Source: Globodera rostochiensis
Taxonomy: Eukaryota; Nematoda; Chromadorea; Rhabditida; Heteroderidae
Reading direction: 5' to 3'
NCBI GenBank assembly: GCA_018350325.1
Contig: JAEVLN010000018.1
Span: 1,772,506 to 1,836,505, forward strand
DNA: 64,000 bases
Position numbers and translations under genes: made by a program. Every line of letters begins with the position of its first letter. The stretch's first letter is position 1. Of this stretch, positions 47,200-60,129 are shown piece by piece. The notes beneath the pieces were generated by a model. It searched no databases, was not told the origin of the DNA, and was given only the letters and a program-made list of their open reading frames with translations.

Positions 47200-49640
47200 A
47201 ACATTTAAATACATGCTCAAGGCAGCATAAAAATACTAGAATCTTTAAATAAAATCATATAAATAGAGAAAACGCTGATGACGGTTGTATCATTTGCGGC
47301 GTAATATGGGTTTGGAAATCCAAATAGAGCGCAAGTCAAATTTTACATTTTTGCGGCGGAAAAGGAGTTTTATTGTCAGTTAACATTAACAAGCTTAATT
47401 CTTTATACATTCAATAACAGAATAAATTTAATAAAATTTACAGATAATTAAATAAAACTCGGTAAAACTAATAAATAGATAAATAGGCATGTTCAAATAA
47501 ATACATGTCGGCGTATTTTTATAATTTTATTAAATTCAAAACGCAACATATCGTTTTTATGTATCATAATAAAATAAGACAAATAATTCAAGTGCATATT
47601 ATTATAAAAAACTATAAGTGAAAACTTGAAATAAATCTTTGACTAATTTAAAAGTATAAAATTTAAATTTTCATTTAAAAAGCTATTTGAAGTCAAACGT
47701 TCGCCCGATTTTTTCTAAAATGCTTTTATGACATAAAAAACTTTCTAATTATGTGATAACTCCATTTCTTGTGATTGCACTTTTTTGTGAAATGTGGAGA
47801 TATCGTTTCACATCCGAACCACTCGTAACTCGCGCAAGGAATTAAATTTAAAATTATAATTTATTAAACAAAAAAGCAATGATTTAGTGCCTGACGTTTT
47901 ATGCATAATTCGTCAAAACATAAACAATGATTAATTTATTTAAAACAACGAAACTTTAAATTGACTAAAAAGAAACAGGCCCATATGGATTATACGATTA
48001 CTTATGCTATTTGCAAAAGGAAATATTATAATGTTAGCCTAAAAGTGAAATTCGTTGTTGCGCGCGACTTGTATAACAAATGCAAGCAGCATTATTAACC
48101 AAAAGGAAGTTTTAGAATCATATATGTCTAAAAAATTGATTAATAAAAATTTTACAAATTAAAGTTTGAGAAATAAATTGAAACAACGATAAATAAGAAC
48201 AAAGGTATCCCTAAATAAATTTAGCAATAAACAAATATTCAATTGTATCCAAAATTTCAATGGCACAACAACAATGGCCAGTGTTGACATTGACTGACAA
48301 ACGTTTTTCTTCGTCAACGTAGCGGCTTGTCCCAAGTGTACCAACGTAATGTATTGAACCCAAATTGCATTCGTTGACGACGAACCTGATAGATAAAGGC
48401 ATTTTGCACGTGTGGGGTATACATGAAAATGAAAAAAAATTTACCTATTAAGGCTGGTTTGATTATCAAAGACAAACCAGTTTAAAAATATTTAGTAAAT
48501 TCATTAAACTTTAAATGAGATAGTAACATAAACAAATACTACTACATAAATGCCAATAGATTGTATTACTTAAATTTACAAAAAGCTTTAAATTAAATGC
48601 AATTTTCAAGTGTACTTTTGCTATCTTATATATTTAAAACATAATTCCTATTGTAAATACATGCAAGGTGATTCAGCGGCAAGTTTTGCTGATGCGGGGT
48701 TCTAAATCAATAGTAATTAAAAATAATTTAGTGTTAATAAGCACCAACTGACTGACAGCACGACGTTTAATACGAATTTGCAAACAGAAAATTGAAATGT
48801 GTTGGAATCAAAAATTTGTCAGATTTTACTTTATATTATTCTTTATTTATAATTTATAAAACCAAAATTCCGAAAGGGTTCTAGGATAATTAACAATGTT
48901 GAAAATTAAAGTGCATAAGGGAAAATTTAAGCTTATATACTCTATCTCATTTCCTCCGCTCTATTCCGCCGGGAGAATTTACGTCGATTCACCGTGGCAC
49001 TAGGGAAATGAAAAACATAAATCCTATGGTATTTTTGTTTCCTATAAATTTATTACCTATTAAATTTAGATTTGTTTTGCCACAAATATAAACTATGAAA
49101 AAAATACTATTAAAAACAATTTAAAAAAATTTAAAGAGTATTAATAATAAACCTATTATAAATTTGTACCTAAAATATTTAGTCTTATTATTTTCACCAG
49201 CTACCAAAATATATAACTATTAAATAAGTGTGTGTGCCATCAAAGTAAAACGCTAATTTATATTCAGCAATTAATGTGCTATGCAAATCTTAAATCATGC
49301 CCCAATATAAAAAACAATTCATGACATATTTTTATTTTAAATAAAATAGAAAACGTAAATAGCACAAAAAAATAATGGAAAAATGTAGCAAATATAAAAT
49401 ATTTATACTATCACAGTAAGAAAAATACTTGAAAAAGCTTAAATCTTATAAAAATACACACAAAAAGAGAGTAATATTATAATTGTAATAAAATAAACAC
49501 AATAGATCTTCTTCGGAGATTTGGATGGGCATATTTGTTATACTTTTGAATTGTAAATTTAACTAAATTAAAAATGAATAATTAACATTAGTTTAAATCT
49601 TAAAATTTTAACAAAAAAAATTAATTGCATCCAAGAAAAT
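47200..49640. other. A-rich spacer with minor islands
   Basis: Mostly A/T. Small GC-richer patches at 47775-47840, 48285-48390 and 48945-49010 show no frame I trust. No transposon end recognised. Confidence 0.4.
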
Positions 49641-49654
49641 AAATTACATTTAAA

Positions 49655-49875
49655 AAACGCATAAAAACCGGCATAAATATCCGCGTAAAAAGCCGCATAA
49701 AAAACCGTATAAAACCGGTTGGTCTGAAAACCTATTAAAATGGGGGTGAGGAGCACGGGTGTTCGAATATTGTACTTTCTCTCTGGACAACATCGGCGGC
49801 ACGCCTTCACCTTATGTGAAATATTAAAAAAAACATCTGCATAAAAACCGCATAAATAACCGAATATAACGACGC
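49655..49875. repeat. Irregular gcataaaaaccg repeat
   Basis: The word gcataaaa(a)ccg with variants occurs about seven times in two clusters (49658-49738 and 49838-49872). The repeat produces the long minus-strand frame here with repeated Phe-Tyr-Ala, so that frame is rejected as a gene. Confidence 0.7.
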
Positions 49876-51404
49876 TTTCGAGCTGATCGGCCTTATGAAA
49901 TAGCAGCAATCGTATGCAACCGACGCAAAGCATGACCGAGAATTTCGTATTCACTGACGAACCTCAGCTACCAACAAGATACAAAAGTGTTTTAAAGAAC
50001 TGAAGATTGGATGTATTGTCAGCGACAAACAACGACGCTGTGTAAATCAGATCATGAATGTGACACTGAAAAAATTACAAACGTTTATAAATGAATAAAA
50101 CAAGACATAAGAAATTAATAAAAATAGTAATGTAAATAATATTATGTTTTCACTAAAAATTGCACAACCCTTTCAAAAATTTAAAATGAAAATTTGACCC
50201 AATGTTAAAACCATAAAACCAACAAACAAAAAATGAAATATTTTGGTTGTAATTAATTATATCAAGGAAAAACGACTGGGTCAATAATTGACGGTTAATT
50301 TTTATTGATTAGCAGAGATATGTAAAATAAATTCAAAATTTTCAATGTTGTAATTTTAATAATTGTGCCGGTGAGTTAACAAATAGACTAAAACTGAGCT
50401 TGTCTAACTGTTATTCTGGCTGAAACACCAGGACCAATCGTTGACGCCGCTTGTGCAATAATTATGCTTTTAATGTTGTAAAAGCTGTTTGAAATAAAAA
50501 CAAAACAAAAATGCTTTAAGCAAAGAATTAAATAATAAAAATCATTAAAAACAAAATAGAAATTATTATCTAAACAAACAACTAAGAATATTTAGCTGAA
50601 AAAAATACAGTGTTTCTCCACAAGCGATGCAAAATTCGATTGTATCCCGATTACTGTTTGATGTTTGGAAAGAATAAATATAATAATCGAATAAATTTTC
50701 TAATAATAACATTTAAATAGCAATAGAAAGTAAAAATTTATGTAATTCTAATTATTTGAATTCATAAATAATTAAAGCGTGCAACTTGCAAAAAATTGAT
50801 GCCGAACGATGTTTATGAAAATAAAAACCATACATTATTTGCAATCCAAGCATTTAAATTTATCTAATGCTTCATCTTCCAAAATGAAATACACAAATAA
50901 TAATATTCATTAATATCAATTAAGCTGCTCCTTGTAATTAAATTTTAAATAATTCCATTTTTCGCGAAAAAAATATATTGATTTTTTTCACAAATTAAAT
51001 TAGGTAGTGTTCTAGATACTAGAAAAACTACACTAATCCGTGACCTCAAATGAAAAAACGAGCAATAAGGTAAACATTGCCCAAAAGTCACGAGATTGTA
51101 AATTGAAGGACGGAAAATGCAAAATTGCTACATTTAGATTATTTAATAATCACTTCGTTACATATTAATTTGTCTATAAAAAATAAAAAGTAAAATGTTT
51201 GCTTTTTTAATAAAATTAAATAAATACGTTAATTAATTTCACCATTTGCCTTTTCTTTTGGGTTTGATATGCTTCCCATGATTAAAGTACGAGTGGGCGG
51301 ACCTTTGGAAATGATATTTTAATTAAATTTAACTTTGAAAAAACGTCTAAATGTATAATAAGTAAACAATATTATTTTAGGTAAATTTTATATTTTTCTG
51401 TAAA

Positions 51405-52833
51405 CTAACATATAAAGGCTTAATAGAATATTGCACAACGAAATAGTGCAGGCAGCATTTAATTGTTTATAAAACTATCCTTTTTTATTGTGCAATTCAA
51501 TAAAAATTTCTAATTATCTTTTACAATGCGGGTATATTGAGAGATAATGTATGAGCTAATAACTTAATATTAAAATAAATGTTTAATACAACAATTAAAA
51601 GCTTCGGAATAAAAAACTCACTTCTCACATAAAATTAAGTAAATTATTTAAAATTTAATGCTTCGGTTTTTATAAAAACATTATTATTAAAAAAAAAAGA
51701 TTTTAAATGAACCTCCAATCCTTAAAAAATGATTTAATAAAGCCGGCTAGAGTAAGACGAAAAAGGAACATTTGAATAATTTGAATTGAATGAAACAGTA
51801 AAGGCAGCATGCTACTAAAGAAAAACAACTTTTTAAAGCAATCAAGCATTCTTTCACCGAACGTCAGGTACGACAACCGACGTGCTCGATAAACGTTATA
51901 AATCTATAAATATAGCTAAATTTCAATCAAATTAAAATAAAATATTGTTATTTAAAAAAAAATTAATTTTAAAAAATGTTGAGGAAAGTTAAAGTAATAA
52001 AAAAGTAAATTTACGACGTCTGAACACGACAAATGGAAGCAAGCGATTGAGCCACATCAAATCTTTGTTATTATGAAAGTATTTATTGTACTTATAATAG
52101 ATTTTTGTTTAAAGTTTAAAATAAACGTTTAATTGAAAAATAGTAAAAACTTAATCACAGAACTTGGTAAAAGCAAACCTTAAGTTTCAATCAAACTTTT
52201 GCAAGTAAAAGGTAAACACAAAATTCAAACAAAAGATATAAAATATATATTCAAATAAATAATTGGCAACAATAAGTACACAGATTAGCGCATTAATCAA
52301 TAATTATTGTTTAAATTAATAAAGCTTATATCTATAAAACACCTAGTCAATAGCAAATTCTTTTTTAAATTTTCATCTTTTTAAAAAATGTTCTTTGTAT
52401 GAAGTGAATTATTCTATTTTAATTATTAAAATGCAGCGATATCGCAAAAGATAATACTTCGATAATGAGACTTTTTGGAATTCTATTTTAGCGCCTATTT
52501 GAGCAACTATAGGCGAAAAATTCGCATCTTTGCCATTGATTCAGTCACCTCAAATTGTGACGAACTGTCGAGCCACAGTGTGGGCTCCGATTTGCTTTTT
52601 CTTTCTCAGTTAAATTAATAATAATGTTATGCATGCAATATATTAATTTTTTTTAGCAGTTTTAACCTTTTCTTAATTTTATAACACTTATTAAAAGCTT
52701 TATTTTTCAAGCATTATATATTTTTGCTTTTTAATTATAAAAACGGCATTTTTTTTTATAAAGCAGTTCAAAAAATATAAATTACGTATTGTGGATGCTG
52801 ACTTATATGTGATTTAATATGTTCCAGCTCTAA
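51405..52833 (+). repeat. 1.4-kb direct duplication, copy 2, with one 528-bp unit
   Basis: Matches 43157-44578. It holds only one 528-bp unit (from 52311), against 2.5 in copy 1. Homology stops after gttccagctctaa at 52833, where composition also switches from A-rich to T-rich. Confidence 0.95.
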
Positions 52834-55280
52834 TTCTGTAAGGTCAGCGGTCGAGTCCTGTCGATTTTTATCTTCGTTTATTTATATGTATATATTTTTT
52901 GTATTATTAAAAGAATTATCTGAAAAATATAACTTTTTATTTTCGATTTGTGTATAAAATTTCCAAATTGATTGCTTACTAAAAGTAATATTAATAGTTT
53001 TTAGCGTTTACCTGCTTTCTGATCAATGGCGATGACTTGCCCAAAATATCCGTTACCGGTATTTTGACTGGATTGGTTAATAAGAAAGAACATCGGCGTT
53101 TATAGTTTTTTATTTGAAAATTTAATTGTTTTTAATTATTCAAAAATATTAATTTAATTACTTATTGATTTATACACTATATTGAATGTTTTAAAAATGA
53201 AGTAAATTTGCATTTTATTTAAAGGATGGTGGCTTTAAAACTTAAATTACACAAAGCTTTTTAAATTCTATTTTGAATTAAATAATAACAACATTTACAT
53301 GACTTTACCCAGCAAATGTTTACCATTATCCGACTGACTTTTCTGTATTCGTAAGCTATTAATTGCATTTTCCCGTTTGTTTTTAAAGATTTGGACTATC
53401 AAAACAGTCATTTGCTATATTAAAAAAAAGTAGATTTGGCCACACTGGTAGTTTCAACTAAACAATTTAACCATAAATCACAATGATGACTCTTATTAGC
53501 AGTTTAACCCATTAAACTAATAAATAATGGACAATTTCAAATACTAAGCATCAAGTGCTCACTTGTTATCATAACTTAATATCCAAATAAAAATTATATG
53601 ATAAACCAAATACGTTTTTAATATTAACAAGAATTGAATTTCCAAATTTTAATTTTTATAAATAACAAAACATAAAATAAATTAGTTTTAAGTTCAAAAT
53701 ATATTAAAATTTTTAGCAAGAACATTCTGTTTTAAGGCCAAGGCATGTATGAATGATCGCTTTGCACATGCTTCTGATTTGTTATTTAATTCTTTTGCAC
53801 TAGGACTTTTTTTTGCTAGTTATTTTATGATTAATGTTGTAATTGTCAAAAATGAATTTATTGAGTTGTGATGTCATATAGATTTTTTTTTTAATAAATT
53901 TCAATTTTTTTGCGCCAAATTAAGTCAAATTAAAGTTAATCTGCGGAATCATTATATAATGATTGGAGAAAGCTTAAGACAAATTTAATGAATTATCTAA
54001 GATTTACGTAGTAAAAATTTCAGACTGTAAATGTTTTGCTACATTATTTATAAGTATTTTAAATTTGGGGATTTTTTCACCCACTTATGATGTGGTGAAT
54101 AATTTTTTTATAACATGGGTAATTATTTTATTGAATTCTATATTGAAATGATTTTGAAGCAAAAAATATTTTTAAATTTAAATAGAGGGGTTGTGTTTTT
54201 TTAATTTATGTATATGTTTCAAATGGTAAAGTTAGCAGTTGGAATCATTTAAAATTTAATTTTAATATTACAGTATTAATAAATTTATAGCAAAGTTTCA
54301 GCATAAAATTTGATTCACAATCAATAAAGATGTTTTGCTTTTAATTTTTGGGATGGGCTTTAAATGTAGTAATTTTCAAAATTTCTATTCTTGAAAAACG
54401 AAATTTACACGTTGAAATTGCTGAACTACTAGCACGAAGACCGAACCGTCCAACTTTCTTCCCACTTTTACACCCGAACCCTTTTTGTTTAAATGAAATT
54501 CAAGTCAAGGTCGCAAACTTAATGTTCAAAATTGAATTTTTCTCAAAAGAAAAAATCCGCAGGGTTTGTTGAGTCTGGTTGACCCTTAAAGATTATTTAT
54601 TTTTTCTTGATTAATTTTTGTTTTCTTGAAGTAGTTTATCCTTGAGTTTGATTATAGGGAAACGACCATTCAAAGTTGCGACTTTTTTTATTAATATGAA
54701 TTCTCTAAACCTTTGTTTTGAACATAAATATAATTTATTTTATATTTATTTTAATAATTTGAAGAGTAATCATAAACAAAATTTAATTACAACATTTTAT
54801 TGTTGATCGCAAGTTTCCTGACATTATTTATTATTTTGTGTTTAATAGATATATTTGTGTTCATTAGAGTAAGGATTGGGTGAAAAACAAATGGGTAATG
54901 TTTTCTGATTTCTTTTGTAGATGTGATCTTGTTTTTTTGATAAGATTTTTAAGTGTAGATTAATTTTTAAGATATCCGATTTTTATTATGTTTTTTCGAG
55001 CGTTTATTTTAACTAATTTGAATAGAATTTTTTTATAATTAAATTATTATACGAATATATTTGTAATATTAAAAGTTAAAGTTTAGTTTAGTAATTTTTA
55101 TGTTCTTCTTCAAAGTTATAAAGTTAAAAAATTTCAAGTAAAGTGGGAGCAGATCCTACGTGTTTTAAATTTTTTATCATATTTTATATCAATAGAGTGA
55201 TATAGATATTGATTTGCGCGTCTTTTTTTAATAAATTAAGTTTAGAATGAAAAAATTAAAAATTTGTTTATTTTCAAGAA
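52834..55280. other. T-rich spacer
   Basis: Starts with ggtcagcggtcgagtcctgt, which recalls a tRNA T arm but lacks the rest. Further right only A/T-rich DNA; a 74-codon plus frame at 54348 has a small GC-richer part but no motif. Confidence 0.4.
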
Positions 55281-55284
55281 AAAC

Positions 55285-55515
55285 AATATTAAAAAATATT
55301 ATAAAGGTTTTTTAGGTAGATGTACGTGTAAAAAATGAATCAAAATATAACATATATTAATTAGTCGGTCAAACAAAAAAAATCGACCAAAATAAACTAT
55401 AAAAATGCTAAAATAAAATGTATTGCTCTTTAAGAAAATAACAATAGAAAAATATTATAAAGGTTTTTTCGGTAGATGTACGTGTAAAAAATAAAATATC
55501 AAAATATAGCATCTA
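55285..55515 (+). repeat. Local direct duplication
   Basis: tattataaaggttttttagg followed by tagatgtacgtgtaaaaa (55295-55335) recurs with one change at 55453-55492, a spacing of about 158 bases. Confidence 0.8.
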
Positions 55516-56488
55516 TTAGTCGGAAAATTAATTGATTAATTTTGAAATTCTATAAGCAGAAAGAGTAGAAAGCTTCAACAATGAAGAATCAATATAAAAA
55601 TAAATTCATGAATGCGAATGTTTAATTTTTTGACACAATATGTGAGAAAACTAAAATGTATGTACATAGGAACATGAGAGAATGTCCCCAATTATAAGCC
55701 GATAAAACTTAATTAGAATATTTTCATAATTAAATTAGTTAAATTTGTAAAAATATAAATTTAATATGATTACAAATAGAGCCCGGATTTTGGCATTGTG
55801 TAAATTTGTTATTGCTAAAGTTTTGTATATTAATGTTTGTCAGACGTTTGTTGTATTTTTTTCTTTAAGGCTCAAATTGGTTTTGTTTTATTAGTTTGAA
55901 TTACATCGTATAATATAGTTGTCTTAAATTTATTCATATAGCAATTTTCAAAATGGTTTATTTTATGTTTTAATATTGTTTATCATTTTCTTTTCAAAAC
56001 ACAATAATAACAAAATTTCTTTACGACTTTCATAAATATTCGAGCGGAATTATCTAATTGCATTAGAATAGTATTAAATTGTTTTCTATTAATAATAATT
56101 AGGTTATTATGTTTACTTGCTGAAGGAGGTCAAGTCGGATCATATTTTCCAGTTCTTCAAAATCATTTATTTTTTTAATTTCTTATTTATCAGGTGTTAG
56201 TGTACCAGTTTATTAATTTCTGACTTTATTCTCTTCTTTTTTTCGCGTACTTTTTTTCAGTAATTAATTATGTATAAATTTTTTGTTCTTTATATTGATT
56301 GATTAACGACCATATAATAATTTATGGGTATAAATATCATTTATTAAAGATTTTTGAATTTTAATTAATGGTAATCCGAAATATCAATTAATTAAAATAC
56401 ATTTTTTATATAGAAAAGTTGCTATAATTTAATTATTCCGGGAATGCAAATTTTGATAATTAAAATTAATTTTTATTAAATCAATGAT

Positions 56489-56764
56489 CTATGACTGACG
56501 GAGGGTCCACAATGGAACCAAAGTGGCGACCGGGTCATATAATGGAGAGCTATTGTCGGCGAAAGTTGACGAAAGCGTGCGCTGGCCGGGTGGATCCGGT
56601 GAAAGAGCTGCGTTATAACCCGAAGACCTAGACGACGGATGCGCTGGAACATTTGGCGGTCGCGGAGCTGGGCACGAAGGCGGCGCTGCGATATTTTCAT
56701 TATCGATGCGATAGTTGGCGGTGGCGATTAAAATTTTTTGCCAAAAAATGCATAACATCCTCAA
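56489..56764 (-). CDS. Candidate Pro/Ser-rich ORF
   Basis: A 91-codon frame. Bases 56489-56715 are strikingly GC-rich. It reads NIAAPPSCPAPRPPNVPAHP then SSRSSGYNAALSPDPPGQRT, like a disordered proline-rich region. A second minus frame (56476-56700) is Arg-rich, and a plus frame is open apart from one TAG, so strand is uncertain. The 5' part (56720-56764) is A/T-rich and may not be coding. No signal peptide or domain recognised. Confidence 0.3.
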   Translation of the reverse strand: MRMLCIFWQKILIATANYRIDNENIAAPPSCPAPRPPNVPAHPSSRSSGYNAALSPDPPGQRTLSSTFADNSSPLYDPVATLVPLWTLRQS

Positions 56765-57021
56765 AAAATTCTTTTCTTTTTTATTGAATGTTTGTTAACA
56801 AATTTTGAGTATAAATAGATATGCACAAAATGGTCAAAAAAAAGACTATACGTTGTCTCTATTCATTTCAAATAAGATGTAAAAACTTGTGTAATTCGTT
56901 AATTCGAATTTAATTTAAATTAACTTAAATATTTATTGTGTAAACATATTATTTAGGCACTTATATTAAACCTTCTACTTTAATTAATATAAATAACTTG
57001 CTTGCTTAATATCTCACAATT

Positions 57022-57309
57022 TCATTCAAGGCTTGCGTAACAAGCCATTTCTATTATATAATTCAATTTGGTTAATGTATTCATGACTTTATTAATTCTA
57101 TGTATGATTTTTTTAGACTTTTTCTTCATTAGTTGTCGTAAAGCTGGTTTTTCCGAAAAATATATTTGACAATTAACTTTCTTAATTATTACATTATAGT
57201 TTTTGTTTTTGGTATATTCTGCAACAGCTTTTAATTGTTTAAAAAAGTCCGGCTTCATCTTCGCGACTTCGAGACTGCTGCCGTAATCCAGTGCGAAACC
57301 CTTTAAATT
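57022..57309 (-). CDS. Candidate ORF, Lys-rich, 95 codons
   Basis: After acceptor-like ggaaatag the frame reads LKGFALDYGSSLEVAKMKPD then FFKQLKAVAEYTKNKNYNVI and ends EMACYASLE before TGA. The right end (57250-57300) is GC-richer. A lysine-rich KKKSKKIIHR stretch lies in the middle. No signal peptide or known domain. An internal ATG gives a 78-codon version. Its length is still within chance, so this is a candidate only. Confidence 0.35.
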   Translation of the reverse strand, partial: NLKGFALDYGSSLEVAKMKPDFFKQLKAVAEYTKNKNYNVIIKKVNCQIYFSEKPALRQLMKKKSKKIIHRINKVMNTLTKLNYIIEMACYASLE

Positions 57310-57436
57310 CTATTTCCCTTTTGTTTACAAATTTTATAATGTTTTGTTTTTTAGATTATTTGATAATTGTGCGCATTTTAGTTAGTTATAATTATTTTGT
57401 TTTTTGATTAATATAAATAATGTTACTTTATTGTAA

Positions 57437-58170
57437 ATTCATTAGAAATGCATCGATTAAAACCTTGGGGGTTTAATTTTTTAATGCACCAATTAAAGAT
57501 CCATTAAACTCAGTTTGTTTAATGTTTTCAGTTTTGTATTTTATGACCTAGAAGTAGAAGTTCGTAACTTAATCTGGTTTATATTTTTAAACATTTTTAT
57601 TCTAATCAGAAATTTATCAATATTTAAATTTTGAGTAATTATTACATACATATATTTTTTATCAACTTCTTATTATATTGCCAATTTGTGATTATTTAAT
57701 TTTATAATGTCTGTTTTGTTTGCGCTTGTTAGAATTTATAATTCTACCAATTTTTATTGCAGAATTTGATAGATAATTCAAACAATGCATAATCAGGTGT
57801 TTGGTGGTGTTTGTTAAGGCCTGATTCTGAACCTCAACTTTTGTGCAAAATTCGAATTTCGCACGTGTGTTCTTCAGCGGCACATAAATAATTAAAAATT
57901 ATGCAATTATTTTTGTTCTATTTTTTCAAATTTTTTCATTAGAAATGCATCGATTAAAACCTTGGGGGTTTAATTTTTTAATTCACCAATTAAAGATTCA
58001 TAAAATTCAGCTTTTTGTTTTTGCAGTTTTATTTTTTGAGACCTAGCAGAAGAATTCATTATTTAATCTGGTTTATTTTTTGAAACATTTTTGATTTAAC
58101 TTTAATCAAAATTTACCAATATTTAAATTTTTAGTAATTATTACATAAAATGTTTTAATTTTATCAATTA
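57437..58170 (+). repeat. Direct duplication, about 502-bp spacing
   Basis: cattagaaatgcatcgatta and accttgggggtttaattttt at 57439-57484 recur exactly at 57938-57986. Matching continues, with changes, to about 57655 and 58150. The frame at 57692-57883 lies between the copies. Confidence 0.9.
57692..57883 (-). CDS. Candidate ORF between repeat copies
   Basis: About 63 codons starting at GTG rather than ATG, reading LKNTRAKFEFCTKVEVQNQA and ending in a basic KRKQNRHYKIK tail. Its start, gaagaacacacgtgc, also occurs at 59142-59156, so at least that part is repeated. No family recognised. Confidence 0.2.
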   Translation of the reverse strand: MPLKNTRAKFEFCTKVEVQNQALTNTTKHLIMHCLNYLSNSAIKIGRIINSNKRKQNRHYKIK

Positions 58171-58502
58171 AAATTGTGTAAGGAGAAACCAAAGCGTTTG
58201 ATTCCTGCGCATTCATTTAAAGAAGGTGCCATCTAATATCGTCGGCTTAACATATGTTTCTCAAACCTTGGAGTATGAATACATCTTTTTGATTTAATAC
58301 TTTTGTAATTTATCTTGTTTTTATTAATTATTTTTGGTTTTGATTCCATTAAACGTGAAAATTAACTCGTATTTTGTTTAATTTATTTTTAAAAAATATT
58401 TTTATTTTATATTTTTTTATGAAAATATATTTCTATTCTTATAATAAAGTTTTTGTAATTTAATAATTTTGTGCGCTAACCTTTTTAAATTATTATTTTT
58501 GT

Positions 58503-58550
58503 ATGGGTGGGAGTATCTGGCGGTCCGCTAGGCGCCGCTGTGAAAATTTC
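58503..58550 (+). repeat. GC-cored dispersed repeat, copy D (short)
   Basis: ggcggtccgctaggcgccgc followed by tgtgaaaatttc matches the core and right flank of 3484-3555. Confidence 0.6.
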
Positions 58551-58916
58551 TAAATAAAAGCAAAAAAACAAAAGCCACGGAAATTCATTTTGAATGCCCG
58601 CATCGGTGTTTCAAAAAGCCAACCCAATTTACCTATTATTTGCTATTGAAAGAAAAATTAAATCTCAAATAGTTTTTTAATTGTGCAAGTCATTTACCGC
58701 GGTAATTTACCATTAGTGTTCCTCCGACACCTCCGACTAAAACACCCCTCAACTTTTTGCAAAAACAAACAATAAGCTAGATAGCGGCATTAAAGTTGCT
58801 TCTTCACATTATTTTCAGTTTTATTCATTCTAATCATTTTGCAAAGAAAACCATGCACCCACTAAGATGAATGGTTGATCACATTTATGATAATGTAAAA
58901 TGAATTTCATTAAACA

Positions 58917-60125
58917 AATCTAATATTAATTTTGTCAATATAATAAAAATTATGTATGGACATTTTGTTTGACTTTGAAATTGGTATTAATACCTTTTTA
59001 TTTTATTTTTCATGACCTTAATTTTTTTTAGTATTGAATCATAAGCAAAATATTATTAAAAATGCTTTGTTCTTTTCTCTATTTATTTTGCATCTTTTTT
59101 AGACTCAACAAAGGAATTTCTTGGTCAAAGTTGTGCCGCCACGTGCACGTGTGTTCTTCGCTGGTTAATTCAAATATTTTTAATTTCATATTAAATTTTT
59201 TAAGTTTTTAATGTTTTGCAATGCGTATTCATTTAGTTATGGTGTAGGCAGCGTACTTTGTTTGTACCCTTTGTAGACATTCAGGGAGGTTCAAACTTAT
59301 GTAATAAAATAATTTAAAATTATTTTTAACTTATAAATTTATTACAATTATGTGATCATATTATTGTTAATTCGGTATTCAAAAAAATAGATTTTCGAAT
59401 ATAAATTGTAATCTTAATCGAGAATTCCACATGGTTAACATTGGTTTTTATAGATGAACGAATTGGCTCGTCCTCATCAAAAGGTGATGGGCTGCGCCTA
59501 TCCGGCGGAGTTGTTGTTGTGGATAAATTTTACTTTTTTTTAAATTTCAAAATTTTAATAAATAATGCAATTTTAAGCAAAAACGCTACGTATCCAACGT
59601 GAATTTTATCAAAAACAATTCTCATTAAAAAATTGCAGTTAATAAAATATTTTTGTAGACTTTCATACGCTTCGCCGAATTTTTGTGACATTCGGGCCCC
59701 AGAAACATTTAAATTTTGTTTCTTTTAAATCTATTATTCTTTTGTTGAGTGCGATTTTAAATAATTAAATTTTCAAAACGGCGTCCGGCGGTGCCTACAG
59801 GCAAAAATTTAATGAAATTTATTAAGAACATGTCGAAAACATCAAAAGAATTTGCCCGAATTTTGAGTTGGATTTTAATAAAATTGCTTTAATATATAAT
59901 GTTCAAAATTGTTTTTAATATTTTATTTAGAGCTTAAATTTTTCCATAGTTTAGTTGTCTTTCAGTGAACTTAAAATGAATCTCATTAAAAAAGTAATTA
60001 ATTTTGTCAATATAAAAAAATTATGTATGGACATTTGTTTGACTTTGAAAGTTTTTTTATGAAGAAAGGCTGTTCAAATAAATCTATTTTGGTATTAATA
60101 CGTTTTCATTTTATTTTTCATACCT
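58917..60125 (+). repeat. Pair of diverged direct repeats
   Basis: aattttgtcaatataataaa plus attatgtatggacattttgt (58928-58975) recurs near 60001-60050, and both are followed by ggtattaata and tattttattttt. A GC-cored fragment lies between at 59777-59813. Confidence 0.75.
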
Positions 60126-60129
60126 AAAT

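Noticed and set aside
49568..49954. 128-codon minus-strand frame
   Set aside because: Its repeated Phe-Tyr-Ala comes from the gcataaaaaccg repeat; low complexity and no domain.
52834..52862. tRNA-like T arm (ggtcagcggtcgagtcctgt)
   Set aside because: No A box, acceptor stem or anticodon arm at the right distance; the stem does not pair.
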